NCBI RefSeq assembly: GCF_033568475.1
Contig: NW_027331842.1
Coordinates: 372,001 to 436,000 of the forward strand
Length of the DNA: 64,000 nt
Source: Henckelia pumila
Lineage: Eukaryota > Streptophyta > Magnoliopsida > Lamiales > Gesneriaceae
Direction: 5' to 3'
Position numbers and translations under genes: made by a program. Under the pieces are notes generated by a model. The model did not search any database. It saw nothing but the letters and a program-made list of their open reading frames with translations, and was not told the origin of the DNA. Shown piece by piece: positions 33,756 through 46,639 of the stretch; within the stretch, counting starts at the first letter, position 1; the number at the start of each line of letters is the position of its first letter.

Positions 33756-36700
33756 ATGGGTTGTGAGATTGAGATCGATCAATCAGAAGACATGGACGTT
33801 GTCCTATCGTCGATGTGGCCAGAAGACATAAATGAAGCTGGGAGGCAATTTAACATGGAAAGGCCAGGAGCAGATCAAGATATGTTGGAAGATGTTGTAA
33901 TTAATAAGGAACCAAAGATAGTTGATTTTAAGCGCCTTATGGAGCTAACAAATTATAGTGACAAGGGTAACTGGCAATTGGCAAATTTAGTTAAGAACTG
34001 GGAATATAAGCAGGCTAATGCTGTGCGCCTTCTCAGGGAAGAGCTAGACAACCTTAACAAACAACAGCAAGAAGTTGAACTCAAGAAATTGGAGATATTG
34101 GAGGAGCACCGGTTCGAGAAAGACGGATATGGTGGTGATAAGCGCCCCATTTCTATCCTTGATGAAAATTTGAAATATTTATATCAAGATTCTCCTCAGA
34201 GGAAGAGTACTGTTATTTTCCGAGATGAGAAAGTAGAATTAGATGCTGAATATGACAGTATAATTTATTGGAAGCAACGTGCCATGAGTTTGGAGAAGCT
34301 TCTTGAGGCTAGTATTCGAAGAGAGCAGGTGTTACATGAAAAACTTCAGGAAAGTATCGAAAATCTTGAAAGGCAATCCTCTCCTGTGGAGGAATTATCG
34401 CAGGTTTTGGCGAGAGCTGACAATTTCTTGCATTTTGTACTCCAAAATGCACCGGTTGTGATAGGACACCAGGTAAGTTTTTTGTATACATTTGCGTAAT
34501 AGCTTTACTCTGTTTCGTTTTTGTAAGTTCAGATTAGAATATATTACCATTCATTTGGTTTCAAGAATTGGTTCATATCTTTTACTCATATCACATTCAA
34601 TGCAAATCATCTTTTTGGGTTTTAATCAAATATGCATTTACAGGATAAAGAAATGCGGTACCGATTCATCTTTAACCATTTCCCAAGTTTGCGTGAAGAG
34701 GTAACTATCCCTGATTTCACAAAGCCTATTTAAGAAATTGATTATTCAATCGTACTCAAATTTGTTAGCTGTTTTTACAGGACATAATAGGCAAAACAGA
34801 TGTAGAGATCTTCAGTGGCGCTGGTGTAAAGGAATCTCAAGATTTTAAAAGAGAAGTTCTTGAAAGAGGATTACCAGCAAAAAGGGAAATCACCTTTGAG
34901 ACAGAGCTATTTGGTTCGAAAACGTTCTTGATTTATGTGGAACCTGTTTTCAGTAAAGCTGGAGATACAATTGGTGTAAATTATATGGGAATGGAAGTAA
35001 CTGATCAGGTAATTTCACTTTCTGAACATTTGAGATAGTTTAACCTCCAAACACTCTTTTTACAATACACTAAGTTATGATTAGTGTGCTGCTCATTGCT
35101 GTTTATAAAGGGGAAAATAATTTTATTTTGAGTGTTGCAGTGTCATTTTGTAACAATACCAGTTTCCCTTGGGTAGTCACAGTTGCCCGTAGTCGTGACG
35201 CTATCTATCTGCAGAGAGTTTGAAACATGGTGCTTAAATTGTTGCCTTTTTTGAAAATTTTGAGTTGCACTATTGTCATTAAATGTAGCCTCTGGTACAG
35301 TGCAAGCGCGTCATCCTTTGACTCTTGTTTCTTACTCTTGTGTTTGTGATTGTGCCACAGGTGAGGAAAAGGGAGAAGATTGGAAAGCTCAGAGAGGAAA
35401 TGGCCGTGCAAAAAGCCAAAGAAACAGAACTCAACAAAACAATACACATAACAGGTTATGCAAAATTCATATTGTGTACTCAAATTCGTATCATTTATAG
35501 TTAAAACTCGACCCTCATTTGTCCTTTCTATTGATGTCGCAGAGGAATCAATGCGTGCAAAACAAATGCTAGCAACCATGTCTCATGAGATAAGATCTCC
35601 ACTATCTGGAGTTGTTAGCATGGCAGAGATTCTTTCCTCGACTAAACTCGAGAAAGAACAGCGACAGATGGTGAACGTAATGCTATCTTCTGGTGATTTA
35701 GTTCTTCAGCTGATAAATGACATCCTCGATCTTTCCAAGGTCGAATCAGGTATGACTTTGTAGCTTTTCTTAGCAAATCTTTATCAAGATATATGCTGAA
35801 ATTCGAATAAATCAATCTGTATCATGTTTATTTAGGAGTTATGAAATTGGAAGCTACAAAGTTTAGACCACGAGAGGTAGTAAAACATGTGCTCCAAACA
35901 GCAGCGGCGTCCCTACAGAAGTTCTTAACCTTGGAAGGAAATGTAGCAGATGACGTTCCTGTGGAGGTAATGGATCCTCTTAACTCGAAGCTTATCAAGA
36001 ATGGCAGGCCTATTTGGTTGTAGGTAGTTAATGAGAGAACTCTTGAAATTCAGGTTATTGGAGACGTACTAAGGATTCGCCAGATTCTTACAAACTTGGT
36101 CAGGTAATAAAGTTCGAAACTTCTTTGGATTCTACATATGTTCTATAAAGTCAAACCAAGTTGTAAAGATTTCCAACGTTTAATCTTTAACAGCAATGCC
36201 ATCAAGTTTACTCATGAAGGCAAGGTTGGAATCAACCTTTGCGTGGTCGCTGAGCCATACAATGTGATCCAACAGGACTCTCAGAAGATTTCTTCAAACC
36301 AAACGACTGTCATGGAAAGAACTAGGAATGATTCATCTACATCTCGGGGAAAAGGCGATCAAAATGACAATAAATGTGGAGGTGCAGATTCTGAAGACAC
36401 GCATCGAGACAGTAAACTAAGTGGTAATCCCAGTGGACCAGTAGATCTTTCGGTTCCAATGGAAGAAGATGAAGAGATTCACCCCAATACCGAAGAACAA
36501 GTAGTATGGATTCGTTGTGATGTCTATGACACAGGGATTGGTATACCCGGTAATACTTCAATTGGTGTCCGACTTTCTTGAATAAACATTACTTCAACTT
36601 AGGAAATGTAAATGCCGATATATCTTACAACCCTTTCCAATCTTCATGGAACAGAAAACGCTATATCAACTCTGTTCAAGAAATACATGCAAGTTGGTTC

Positions 36701-38512
36701 GGATACTGCTCGAAAGTATGGAGGAACTGGATTAGGCCTTGCAATCTGCAAACAACTGGTAATATTATCTGAATCTGCGAAATATGTCTCTTCACACAAA
36801 TTTTGGGATCTTTTTTAGGGATTCTAGACAAATTTTTTCCATTTTGCTTGATTTGAATCCTGAAAAAAGTATTCTAAGAAGTAAATATTCTGTCATTTAA
36901 CAGGTTGAGCTCATGGGTGGTTATCTTACGGTATCCAGCGTAGAGCATTTTGGATCAACATTCACCTTTATCATACCTTACAAAGTTTCATCGGCCTATG
37001 ATGGTTCAGATGACCCTGATGAATTATCAGATTTAGACAACCAAGATGTTGCTGACGACGATGATTCAGGTTCAGGTGTTTTCGTGTTTCAACCACGAAC
37101 TTTGGGTTCTTTATTTTCCTCACAAAGTTCTGGAAGGATTCAAAAATTCACAACAAATTGTCTTGGATTTAAGGCCTCGTATAAGTGTAATGGATTGCTA
37201 GAGGATTCCTTGTCCCCTTCTAGTAACATTACATATAAAGAGACCAGTTCGGAAGAAGACACCTGTTCGGCTCAGACTATATCTGAACTTGATGTTAGCT
37301 TATGCGAGAACTTGGATTTGGGTGATGCAAATTCAGCAGCAACATATGAACAGAGTAGCAGTGAAATGGATGGTAGAATACAAAAGCATACAGGTGAAGT
37401 AAAGGCTAGTGTTCACTCAGGAACACATCAGGCACCGGTTCCGACTGAGAGAAATTCTGAGTGTTCTTCAAGTAACAGTCCAGAGATCCTCAAATCTGAG
37501 TTGAAACCAAAGATTCTTCTTGTTGAAGATAACAAGATTAATGTGATGGTAACAAAGTCGATGATGAAGCAGTTAGGCCACAGCATTGATGTGGTAAACA
37601 ATGGTGCAGAAGCGGTTCGTGCGGTTCAACAGCAAGATTTTGATCTGATTCTAATGGTAAGAACAAAATATTGTTGAACTATAAATACTACTGTAACTTT
37701 TATCTCGCGTAAAGTTTGAGGTTTCAAGAATCAGAAAAAGAGGCCACAAATTTGCATCAAATAGACACGATCCACTTGGTGCTGCCACGTACGGCCGTAC
37801 CAACATATACATGTATGTCTTGGATATTAGTTTCGAGTATGCAGTCCTCATTGTATAAATTACTGTGAGGAGGCTTGTTCAAGTACAAGCACTTCTGTTA
37901 GAACACATTTTATGAGTTTTGGCTTTTTGGAACATAGTTTTTTCTAGCAATAGAAGATTCAGAACAAAGTTGACTCTTGAAATTCTTACATGCATCTACT
38001 GTTTTGTACTAACACACCAGAAAATGTGAAACTATTTTCGCAGGATGTATGCATGCCAGTGATGGATGGTCTTCAAGCTACAAGATTGATTCGATCTTTT
38101 GAGGAGACCGGGAGTTGGGAAGATGCAGTTAAGGCAGGAATTGATGTACAGTCGCCACCATCACATTCTTCACCAAATTCTGGGATAGAAAAATCAAGAA
38201 AAAGGATCCCTATCATCGCGGTAAGCACTCGACTTCTCTTAGCCCCAGCAACTGCTATATTTTTCATACCATTCAGCATAAAGTTACCTCGGTATCAAGT
38301 CACCATACATGCTAGTTCAGATTGATTTTGAACATCCTCAATTGGGTCCGAGTCGTTTTTTTAGAAACACGAATGTTGTTCTTTTGCAGATGACTGCAAA
38401 TGCTTTATCAGAGAGTGGAAACGAGTGCTTTGCAAATGGTATGGATTCATTTGTGTCAAAGCCGGTTACTTTCCAAAACTTGAAACAATGTCTAAGCCAA
38501 TATTTACCATAG
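33756..38512 (+). CDS. AHK5: Hybrid histidine kinase AHK5 (CKI2), soluble type
   Basis: Two-component hybrid kinase. In Arabidopsis AHK5 acts in stress, redox and stomatal signalling. Exons: 33756-34472, 34644-34700, 34781-35008, 35361-35454, 35543-35749, 35836-35966, 36054-36103, 36194-36549, 36655-36758, 36904-37656, 38044-38220, 38390-38512, all in phase, 998 residues (Arabidopsis 922). There are no membrane segments. The N-terminus ([15 protein letters not shown]) leads to a coiled-coil/PAS-like region up to about 340. The HisKA H box [13 protein letters not shown] has phospho-His about 380, the N box is [17 protein letters not shown], and the G boxes are DTGIGIP and [13 protein letters not shown] variable linker separates these from the receiver [12 protein letters not shown]...[13 protein letters not shown], where phospho-Asp is about 900, the first codon of exon 11, with Lys in FVSKPV. 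An in-frame ATG at 33714 would add 14 residues. The chosen start fits the Arabidopsis MVCEMETDQ start. Confidence 0.97.
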
Positions 38513-39033
38513 CCAAAGTTATAAATATGCATGAATCTTGTAAATGAACTAGCTAACAAAGTTTTGACGTCATGTATAGTGTTTGTTTTTCGAAAAGAAA
38601 CTCAACAATTAGAGTTTCTGTTCATGTACACAGATCTTTCATTGGAGGAAGATTAGTCATTTTAATAGAGGAAAGTTTTGAGTTGTAAAAAAGTTGACAT
38701 ATATATTATGCTCTAAAAAAGTTGAAATTTTAGAGGACTAAAATTTATGAATTCTTTTCATCAAAGGAATGCCCCGCCTGCACGGCACTCATTTTGGTTT
38801 GGTACAATAATGTTAGAACAATATATAATTATATATATATGATACATAATTTATTTGAGGAAGAAGCCACTAACAATAGCATTATAGCAAGACAAGCAAC
38901 AGTCCTCTATCAATCTTAAGGAAAATAATTCCATTCTTATATTTATTCTTTAGTAAATTTTGCTGAACATAACCACAAAATTCACCGCTTAAAGTCAGAT
39001 TAGAAATAAAAGAAGGCGAAGGTATATAACCAG
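38513..39033. other. AHK5 3' flank
   Basis: The 3'UTR and AT-rich DNA. Nothing else recognised. Confidence 0.5.
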
Positions 39034-39085
39034 GCAATGCTTATCTCTTCACACACATTCACATCCACAACATGCATTGTTTTCT
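39034..39085 (-). pseudogene. Scrap of a second GLR copy (C-terminal exon)
   Basis: These 52 bases match 40591-40640, which lie inside the last coding exon of the neighbouring GLR gene, with about 46 of 50 positions the same and a 2-base indel. The last 26 bases are identical. In the GLR frame the intact gene reads ENNACCGCDCMKRSALQ. Here the frame is lost after a few residues. The match stops in a (CT)n tract at 39085-39106. It is best explained as the last trace of a deleted tandem GLR copy, in line with the duplicated upstream segment at 39400-39965. Confidence 0.6.
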
Positions 39086-39399
39086 CTCTCTCTCTCTCTC
39101 TCTCTCAATTACAATAATCAATAAATCACAATAATTTTCAGTTGAGAATGTACGTATTTTTTGTTTTAAAAAAAAATCTATATGCTATTGTTTATTTTAT
39201 ATTATTCACAAATGCATGTTGATATATGTGTGCGTGTGTGTTTGTGTGTATGCAGCTGCCAGCTATCTTTTGGAAAATTTTATTTGCAAAAAAAAGATGG
39301 TTTCATTTAATTATCGACCGTTCATTTTCGTGTAAATACAAAAAACGATACATATTTAATGATCACATAATAATTAATCGATAATTTATTCTGTATTTA

Positions 39400-39965
39400 C
39401 TTTTGAATTTTACATTCGTTTGGCTAATAATTATAAATGTGCTTTACGTAAACTTATAGTACTTAAGGTAATATTCAAATTTTCGAAAAAAAAGAAAGAA
39501 AAAAGGTAATATTCAATGACAGTGAAAATTCTTGGCCATATTCGTGTTCAATATATTATGTCATTAAAAATTTCAAAAAAAATCTAAAAAAATTGGCAAT
39601 AGTATACAGAACAATTTGTTGCGAATGTATGGAAAATCCTGGAGCGATTTAATCCACGCGAACAAAATTTTCCATTTTAACGTAAAAAACGAAAAAAAAA
39701 AATGCATATAGATATTAAGAATAAATATTATTTACTATATTCAGTATTATTATTTGTTCGGAAAATCCCATTGCATATTGTTAATACATGATAATAGAAT
39801 AATTTCACTCTCCTTATTTGATATTATCACGTGTATAATGAAAAAATAAGGTAGAATTAATGTCGTTCTATATGAAAAAATCAGTCATCGCGCTTATCGA
39901 ACTTCATCAAGTATTTCCTTGAAATCTATTATTATTATTTTCTAAATATCCGAATGCCAAATGTA
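39400..39965 (+). repeat. Segmental duplication flanking GLR, copy 1
   Basis: Matches 47690-48400 in the same orientation and order. Shared marks: TTATAAATRTGSTTTA, TTGGYCATATTCGTG, GGAGCGATTTAATC, AACAAAATTTT, CAGTATTATTATTTRTTCG and GTGTATAATGAAA. The copies are strongly diverged, and copy 2 carries about 150 bp of extra DNA. It is non-coding and probably part of the 5' region of an ancient tandem GLR unit. Confidence 0.75.
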
Positions 39966-40378
39966 GAATAAGACACTAATTGTTTTTCTTAAAAAAAAAA
40001 AAAAAGAGTTTTTGATCAAGGGTTATAATTGATATTAGTTATTTACATTTGGTCAATTTTTCATTTTGAAAAATGACCCTCCTTGTATTTTTCAGGGGTA
40101 TTTATTTATCTTATCCTGGCCAATCAGGACCATTTTCCCATTCATCTTATTCCAAATTAGTTCTTAGAACTAATTAATATATTCTCGGGTTTGAAAATGT
40201 AGCAAAGAATGGTGGAAGCAGACATTGTTCTAAAACAAACTATTTATCTATGTATTTGGGATCAAACTTCAAATCCTATTGAAGACATTTGTTGAATCAG
40301 ATAAGCCATTGAAATGACCACAAATGAAATCAGTAGACTTTCATATGAAAATACTATCCCTTCCATTATTTCTTAATC
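39966..40378. other. 3' flank of GLR
   Basis: The 3'UTR and terminator region of the minus-strand GLR, AT-rich, with a poly-A run at 39991-40006. No gene. Confidence 0.5.
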
Positions 40379-43300
40379 CTAACCAGCCAACCTCTCCTTG
40401 TTCTGCTTTGAATCAACAAGCTCAATTTCCTGAGGTGGCTCTGTTACACCTTCACTTTGCGAATTTGGTCTGGGACTTACTTGATGATCAGTTGCTGTCT
40501 GAAAATGATCCGGACTCGGGTAGCTAGCAGTAGTTGGAGAAATCATCGAAAAAGTCGATGGACTCTGCAGACAATTTACAGCAGGTGATTGCAATGCTGA
40601 TCTCTTCATACAGTCACATCCACAACATGCATTGTTTTCTATTTCTCTTATTTCAATGCCCTTGAAAGTGTGAGAACTGAGATCTCTGTGGTTAAATCTT
40701 CTATATAACTCCACAATCTTGCTGTATACTGTTGCGTCCGGATCAGAACGTTGAATGACACCCCAATTATTATGGAGGAATTTAATCATGTAAATCGTAA
40801 AGGCGGCCACCATGGCTATTCCCACGATTAAAAAGAGACCCCAGAAGCTTTCCAGCCCCAAACTATTGGATGAAAACGAGGTACTGGAGTCTGGACATGT
40901 GGTCTGATCTCCAAACCATTTTGTCTCTATCTTCGTCATCTTTTCACTCTCCGTCACGTTTAAAATTGACCTGGAAACATCAGGTACTAGAGGAGAGCCT
41001 ATCGGAAAGACCTGCGTAGAAAAGAAGAGAAAAAATCATGTCAAAATGTAATGCAGGCCCATTATATATATGTACCACATATCAAAGATAGTAGAGGAAG
41101 TTTGCGTACAAAGCCGAAGCCATCAGCCTTATATGTTGGGCCAACCATGGTGTATCTGGAACAGTATTTGTTGAGAAACAACTTAATGTAAGGGGTCTCG
41201 TCAAACGCAGCAGCTATACCCCCGCGTCCACTCCCTTTGGAGAAAAGCTCATCCATTTCTTCTGGAGAGTTGTAAGTCAAAAGCCTTGACTCATCAAAGT
41301 TCATGCTTATAAGAAGTCCATAAACAAATGATCCCTTTTGGTATCCAACGTATGCATTGCTTTTTAGAAGTTCGTTAACATCAGTTATCGTAGGCTGCAG
41401 CTGCTGAACTGTTAACATGGATGTAAGACTGGCGGTGTAGCTTTGTGTTAGTATTAGAACCACCAAAAACCATATGATCAGCACAAACCTAGACAAGTTG
41501 CTTATCACCCTCTCCTCTGTAGAAAAAAAGGTCAAATTTATTTGTGATATGTCTATATATTTTAACTTCAGTTTATGAATTGCATGGATGTATATATATA
41601 TATATTGATTCCAATGCTGTTAACTTACTATGAGCAAAGACCATGGTCGAAAAGGCGAACCAGAATATCATGCCTACTTGATGCCAAGGAGGGCCCCTAA
41701 AATCTTCATTGATTCGATGTTCAAGAATCCAAATCAATGTGCCAATGAAGACAAATGAACAAAAACTTGTCAACCAAAGTTCCCAAGTAAGTGGCCTCAA
41801 AAACACCCATGCATTTTTGCTCTTATCGTCTTCAATTGGTACAACCATTGAAACGCCAGATTCTGTGTATGGTAAAGTGAAGTCGATGTACTGCGACCTA
41901 TTAGCCACAATAGTTACATCTCCAGCAACGGCATCGAAATTCTGTAGATTATCAGAAGAAATTTAACATCCAAAAATTCAAAAAGAAAATTCTACCATGC
42001 TTCCTAGCTGGCTAGGCAGCGGAAATACTTACCCCAAGGAATACTTGATAAGCCAAATCATTGTAACTTCCTGCACTATGGTGATCAGGTTTTGCAAACG
42101 GAATGTATTCATATGGTACACCATACGGTAGATTTGCCATCACTGCATCGAAAACATCTATGCAGAAGCCTTCAACTTCTGTTGAATTATCAGCATTCCA
42201 AGTGACACGAAGGAATTCTGTGAAACCATCTTTCATAGGTACTCCAATTTTCAGCACCTTTCCATTTGTTGGTACCACCCAACCCTTTGGTGGAGACATC
42301 TTGTCTCCTGGCCAAATGATCGACCCAAAACTAGACTTGGAAATTGAATAAGACGTCGTGTTGGTGAAGTTAAGTTCTCGGACTAGCCCATTATCTTGTG
42401 TCCAGTATCCCACCACCCGAGCTCCTGGACCGACCAGATTCACTATTTCATAAGGAGGTGATTGGAGTTGGCCATCAACTAACTGAAAGTTCCCCGAAAG
42501 ACCTGTGAAATTTGTTCTTGACAAAGCTTCAACGAGATTCGGCCCAGCAGTAAAGACAGGAAAGACATCAAGATCTGTGGATTTTCTTGAAATGTTTGTG
42601 CTCACAAATGTAGCATTTTCTTGTATTATTTTCTCTACAGCTATGGCAATTGCTTTGGCCGAATCATATGCCCATAACCCGAACATGTTCAAACCTGAAT
42701 CAATGGCGGTGGAGTTGTTCTGTGGTAGCCTCTTCTTGTACCTAATTCTGAAGTTATCAAGTTCATCTGTCTGAGGAGTATGAGGTCGTACTCCTAACAC
42801 TCCTAACATCAACCCCATGACAGACGGATCGATCGAATCCAACTCATAAGCCATGCCATCTGTTATGATCCACACATAGCCATCACTCATCATTCCTAGT
42901 TGCTTGGCCTTGGAGAAGAGACGAGAACCAAGATCCGTGAGCATATGTACCACAAATACTCTAGTCTGCATAGTCATCAACTTATAGAGCTCCGCGACAA
43001 TCTGATCATCCGTTGCCTTTGATGGGATGACACTTCTGTAAGGTATGTGAGCATTTAAACTTTCCAAGGCATCAACTAAAGATGGTATGATCCCTTCTCC
43101 AAATTCGTTGTCGACGTAGATAGGAACTACCTCTCTCCATCCAAAGGCTTGGATGATGGCACTTATGGCTTGTACTTGGGATGAGTCATTTAGAGTGGCA
43201 CGAAAGAAGTAAGGGCTTCGAACCGATGAAAGGGAAGGACTAGAGGCTGAAAACGTTATGATGGGAACTTGTGCTTCGTCTCCAAGAGCAATCAAGAAAT

Positions 43301-44433
43301 TGGTCTGCATGGAAGATAAGGGGCCTATGATTGCTTCTACCTCAACATTCTTGAGCAGGTCTAAAGCTGCATTCATGCAGAAGAAAACTCAATATATTAC
43401 TTTCAGACAAACGATCGATGGATACCAAATTGTGGTGGCATATGTTTAAATATTAAATTACTATAGCAGATATTGTTTCCTTTTTGTAAATTCCAAGTCT
43501 ACAAAATCAAGGCATCAGAAGGGTAAATATTTTTAGTCCTAGAAAACAAGAGAATATATACTTTGATTTTTCAACATACATTCAACACGTTAGGAATGAA
43601 AGGATGCAAATAAATTGTTTTAGCCAGCATGAATTAAGCTAAAAAATGAACTACTCTTACGATTACCGATATGTATGTACAAGTAATATTGATTGGAATG
43701 GGTCAATAATACACTTTATTAACAATCTCATGATTTCCAAAATTTTATTTGCGCATATTGATTATTGCAAGTAATAATATATTAACCTTTCGTTCAAACT
43801 ATATATGTATATATATATATATAAACCTTGCAAGCTAAGTGTGTCAAACGTTTAATGGCATATATGCATGAGTTTATTAAGCCAGTTGTCACTTGAAAAT
43901 TCAATCAATATATTGAGATTCCTTTTAAGAGTTGACTTGGAACAAGAAAAAAAACCCAGGTAACGTAACCATTAGACCCCTAAACCATTGCAGAGAAGTA
44001 TATGACCAAATTAAACAACAATCAATCAAACATCTCAGTGAGAATATATATCCCTTCATCCCAAATTTGATATATTAATATCGCATACGGTTTCATTTCA
44101 TTAATTTTAGAGGATGAAATTTAAACAACATATATATAATCATCAGTTTGAGATAATACCTGCAGCAGCTGCCCCAACAACAGTAGTCTTGGAATCTCTG
44201 CTGTATAGAACAACTCTAGTCTTGTAATGTCCATTTGCAGCATAAAAGTCTGATAGAGCCATCGATATACACTTGAAACTCATTTGTCCAACATCGATAT
44301 CCATGTCTACAACGATTCCGATTCTCACTGGGATCACCTTTTTTTGAGCCATGCACATATTCGTCGCCAAAATCTTGAAAAACAAGATGAAGATGATGAT
44401 CAAGAGTAAGTTTCGGCGGCTCAAAGCCTCCAT
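40379..44433 (-). CDS. GLR2: Glutamate-receptor-like cation channel, clade 2 (GLR2.x)
   Basis: Plant ligand-gated Ca2+-permeable channel. Exons high to low: 44160-44433, 42033-43366, 41629-41941, 41110-41516, 40379-41011, all in phase, giving 986 residues. Signal peptide is 1 to about 29 (RRNLLLIIIFILFFKILATN). The amino-terminal ligand domain starts PVRIGIVVDMDIDVGQM and includes IIGPLSSMQTNFLIALGD. S1 begins KVLKIGVPMKDGFTEF. M1 (WELWLTSFCSFVFIGTLIWI) lies at about 590-610, then the pore segment WHQVGMIFWFAFSTMVFAH. M3 carries the channel signature SYTASLTSMLTVQQLQPT. S2 follows, then M4 (WGLFLIVGIAMVAAFTIYMI) and a Cys- and Ser/Pro-rich cytosolic tail. Five exons is usual for the family. 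It sits where Arabidopsis has GLR2.4 (next to TAF10), so clade 2 is likely; the exact number is not assignable. Confidence 0.95.
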
Positions 44434-44724
44434 TTTCTGAAGTTGATTTAGGAGTTGGCGCCGAGTGATATTGGTCTCTGGTTTTATACTGCAAGCTCTT
44501 TTGAGTAAACATCATATATATATATATATATGTCACGTCCACAAGAAATACACGCACTTTGTAGGACCCTAAAAATATTACTTAATTTCTGATTATGCAA
44601 AAATTGGATTTGTGGTAAGAGCAAGAGACGAGTGAGATCAGTAAGAGAGTAGCCATTAGAGAAATATTAATAGGACAAGTAGCTTCGCACCGCGTTCACG
44701 TAATTAATTTATACAAAAAAAATT
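44434..44724. other. Promoter region of GLR
   Basis: AT-rich 5' flank with (TA)n at 44515-44531, about 80 bases before the start codon. No other signal resolved. Confidence 0.4.
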
Positions 44725-44895
44725 ATGCTACATGTATACAAAAGATTACACGTTGGATTACATATTACGTTTGAATTTATATAATTATTCTACATGCATT
44801 TTTTAGAGATTTTTCTAAATAAAATGCAAGGATAATTTTATAATTTCAAATGCAATGTGTAATCCAACGTGTAATTTTTCGTGTGCATATGGCAT
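44725..44895. mobile_element. Palindromic MITE with ATGCYAYATG ends
   Basis: 171-bp fold-back. The left ATGCTACATGTATACAAAAG with ATTACACGTTGGATTACA pairs with the right half, whose complement reads ATGCCATATGCACACGAAAA then ATTACACGTTGGATTACA. The arms are about 75 bp. Flanks are A/T-rich and the target duplication is ambiguous. It is unrelated in sequence to the (TA)n-bound MITEs. Confidence 0.7.
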
Positions 44896-44992
44896 TTCCA
44901 AAAAAAAAAAAAGCCTCGACTTTTTCGTGTTTTTTTTTCCCAATCGACCCATAGATGCCATGAAAATGAATAATTTTAACATGAAAAGTAAT

Positions 44993-45018
44993 ATATTTGA
45001 TGAGTTTAGCTGGGTCGA

Positions 45019-45089
<71 letters not shown>

Positions 45090-45114
45090 TTGATGAGTTT
45101 AGCTGGGTCGAGAA
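44993..45114 (+). repeat. (TA)n tract flanked by perfect 29-bp direct repeats
   Basis: ATATTTGATGAGTTTAGCTG and the next nine bases occur at 44993-45021 and again at 45086-45114, identical. The about 60-bp gap between them is pure (TA)n (about 45022-45083). It is a recent duplication, probably from replication slippage or end-joining at the TA tract. Confidence 0.85.
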
Positions 45115-46639
45115 GTCGTGAGACATGAGTTTGTGGTTATTTATAGAGATTTATTTTTTTATAATCAGATGTCATTGACTTAAAAAAGTCAATGTAAAAT
45201 ATTATTTGTGACATAAATTATGGATAAAGAAAAGAGATTAATACAAAAGCCAAAAAAATAAATATATATTGAACATAAAAATTTATTTAAAATCATTTCA
45301 CGAGTTAATTTTGTGCGATGAAGATCTTATTTGAGTTAATTATTAAATATTATTATTTTTTATGTAAAAAATATTATTTTTTATTATAAAAATATATGAT
45401 TGTCGCAGGGGCAGGCAGGGCCCATGTCCAGGGTGGGGCCCCATATGTATCAAAAAAAATTTATTATAGATATATATTATAAATATTATGTATTAATGTA
45501 GTTTAATTAATTATTATTATATTATATTAGTTATTAAAAAAATCGAAGCTTATTTATACGTCGTCAACAACAAATTAGCTATCACCCAAATTAATATGTT
45601 CAATTTTCGCTTCGTTCACCTCTCAATTTGGCGTTTTTTGTCGTCGACCATCAATTTTCATTGTCGAAACCTTGATCATTGACATTTTTGGCATTGAGTT
45701 TTATAGCTTGATGTTCGACTAATTTTCTTTTGATCTCTGTGTACGTTAAAATTTGACTTATTACTCGTTCAATTTATTTTTGATTTAATGTTATATTTTA
45801 ATATTTATAGTTAATTTCATGTCGCGCTTGAAAATTATGAATTGAAATTTGAAGGTACGAATTTCGAAACTTAATTTTGAAAATTGGGAATTTTATTTAA
45901 TTTATCTTTAATAACTAAATTAACTGCTTTTAAATTAAATTAGCACTTAAATTGTGAGTTTTGATGGTTCAATGTGATTTTTTTTATAATTTTATAATTA
46001 TATTCACAAAATATGAAGATAATTTCGTATAGCTCGATTATATTTGATTTTTTAAATGGAATTTGATATTTACAGTCTATTTTATGTTACCTACATTCCA
46101 ATTCATGTGTAGAATAAAGCGCAAATTTATTTACAAATAAAGTGAAAATAACAAAAAATGAAATGTAAATATCAACTTTTTTTTTAAATAAATTAATGTA
46201 AGAAAATCTTTCTTTAATCTTCGCCCGAGCCTCATGTTCCTTTGGACCACCCATGAATTATCGCATCTAATGGATAAAGATTCGTGATACTCTTTCTCAC
46301 AAGAAACTATTCTATATAGAGAAGCCAGATTTCAGTATGAGACGACAAAGAATTCTAAATAATTTCATTCTCAAAAAAAATGAGAAGAGTTACTAATTTT
46401 TCCTGATTAATTTTAATGATCGAGTATATATACTAGTTGACTTGAATTAAATTCAAGAGTCGTGGTGACATTAATGTTCCTCGACGCGTAATGAACGAAT
46501 TAGGAATTCATCAACCACCAATGATCGATTTTAGTTTAGTATTCATTTCAAGCTACTCGTCTACGTACTACTAGTATTGACTACTTCAAAGGATTAATTA
46601 AATCTTAACATTTGACACCGCGAAATGTCGTAGTCATAT
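45115..46639. other. Intergenic DNA, AT-rich
   Basis: Nothing coding recognised. A G/C-rich island at 45404-45442 (GCAGGGGCAGGCAGGGCCC-like) stands out, and the DNA to about 45780 has the look of a degraded repeat, but no family could be named. Confidence 0.4.

Noticed and set aside
38309-38512. Separate gene for the last AHK5 frame
   Set aside because: It is the terminal receiver exon of AHK5 (38390-38512), joined in phase to 38044-38220.
44815-45126. Open frames on both strands with long Ile-Tyr repeats over the (TA)n tract (also near 6650, 22100 and 28480)
   Set aside because: They are translations of (TA)n microsatellites and MITE palindromes, not genes.
45404-45442. GC-rich island in AT-rich DNA
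   Set aside because: Too short and without repeats, frame or paired structure to support a feature.
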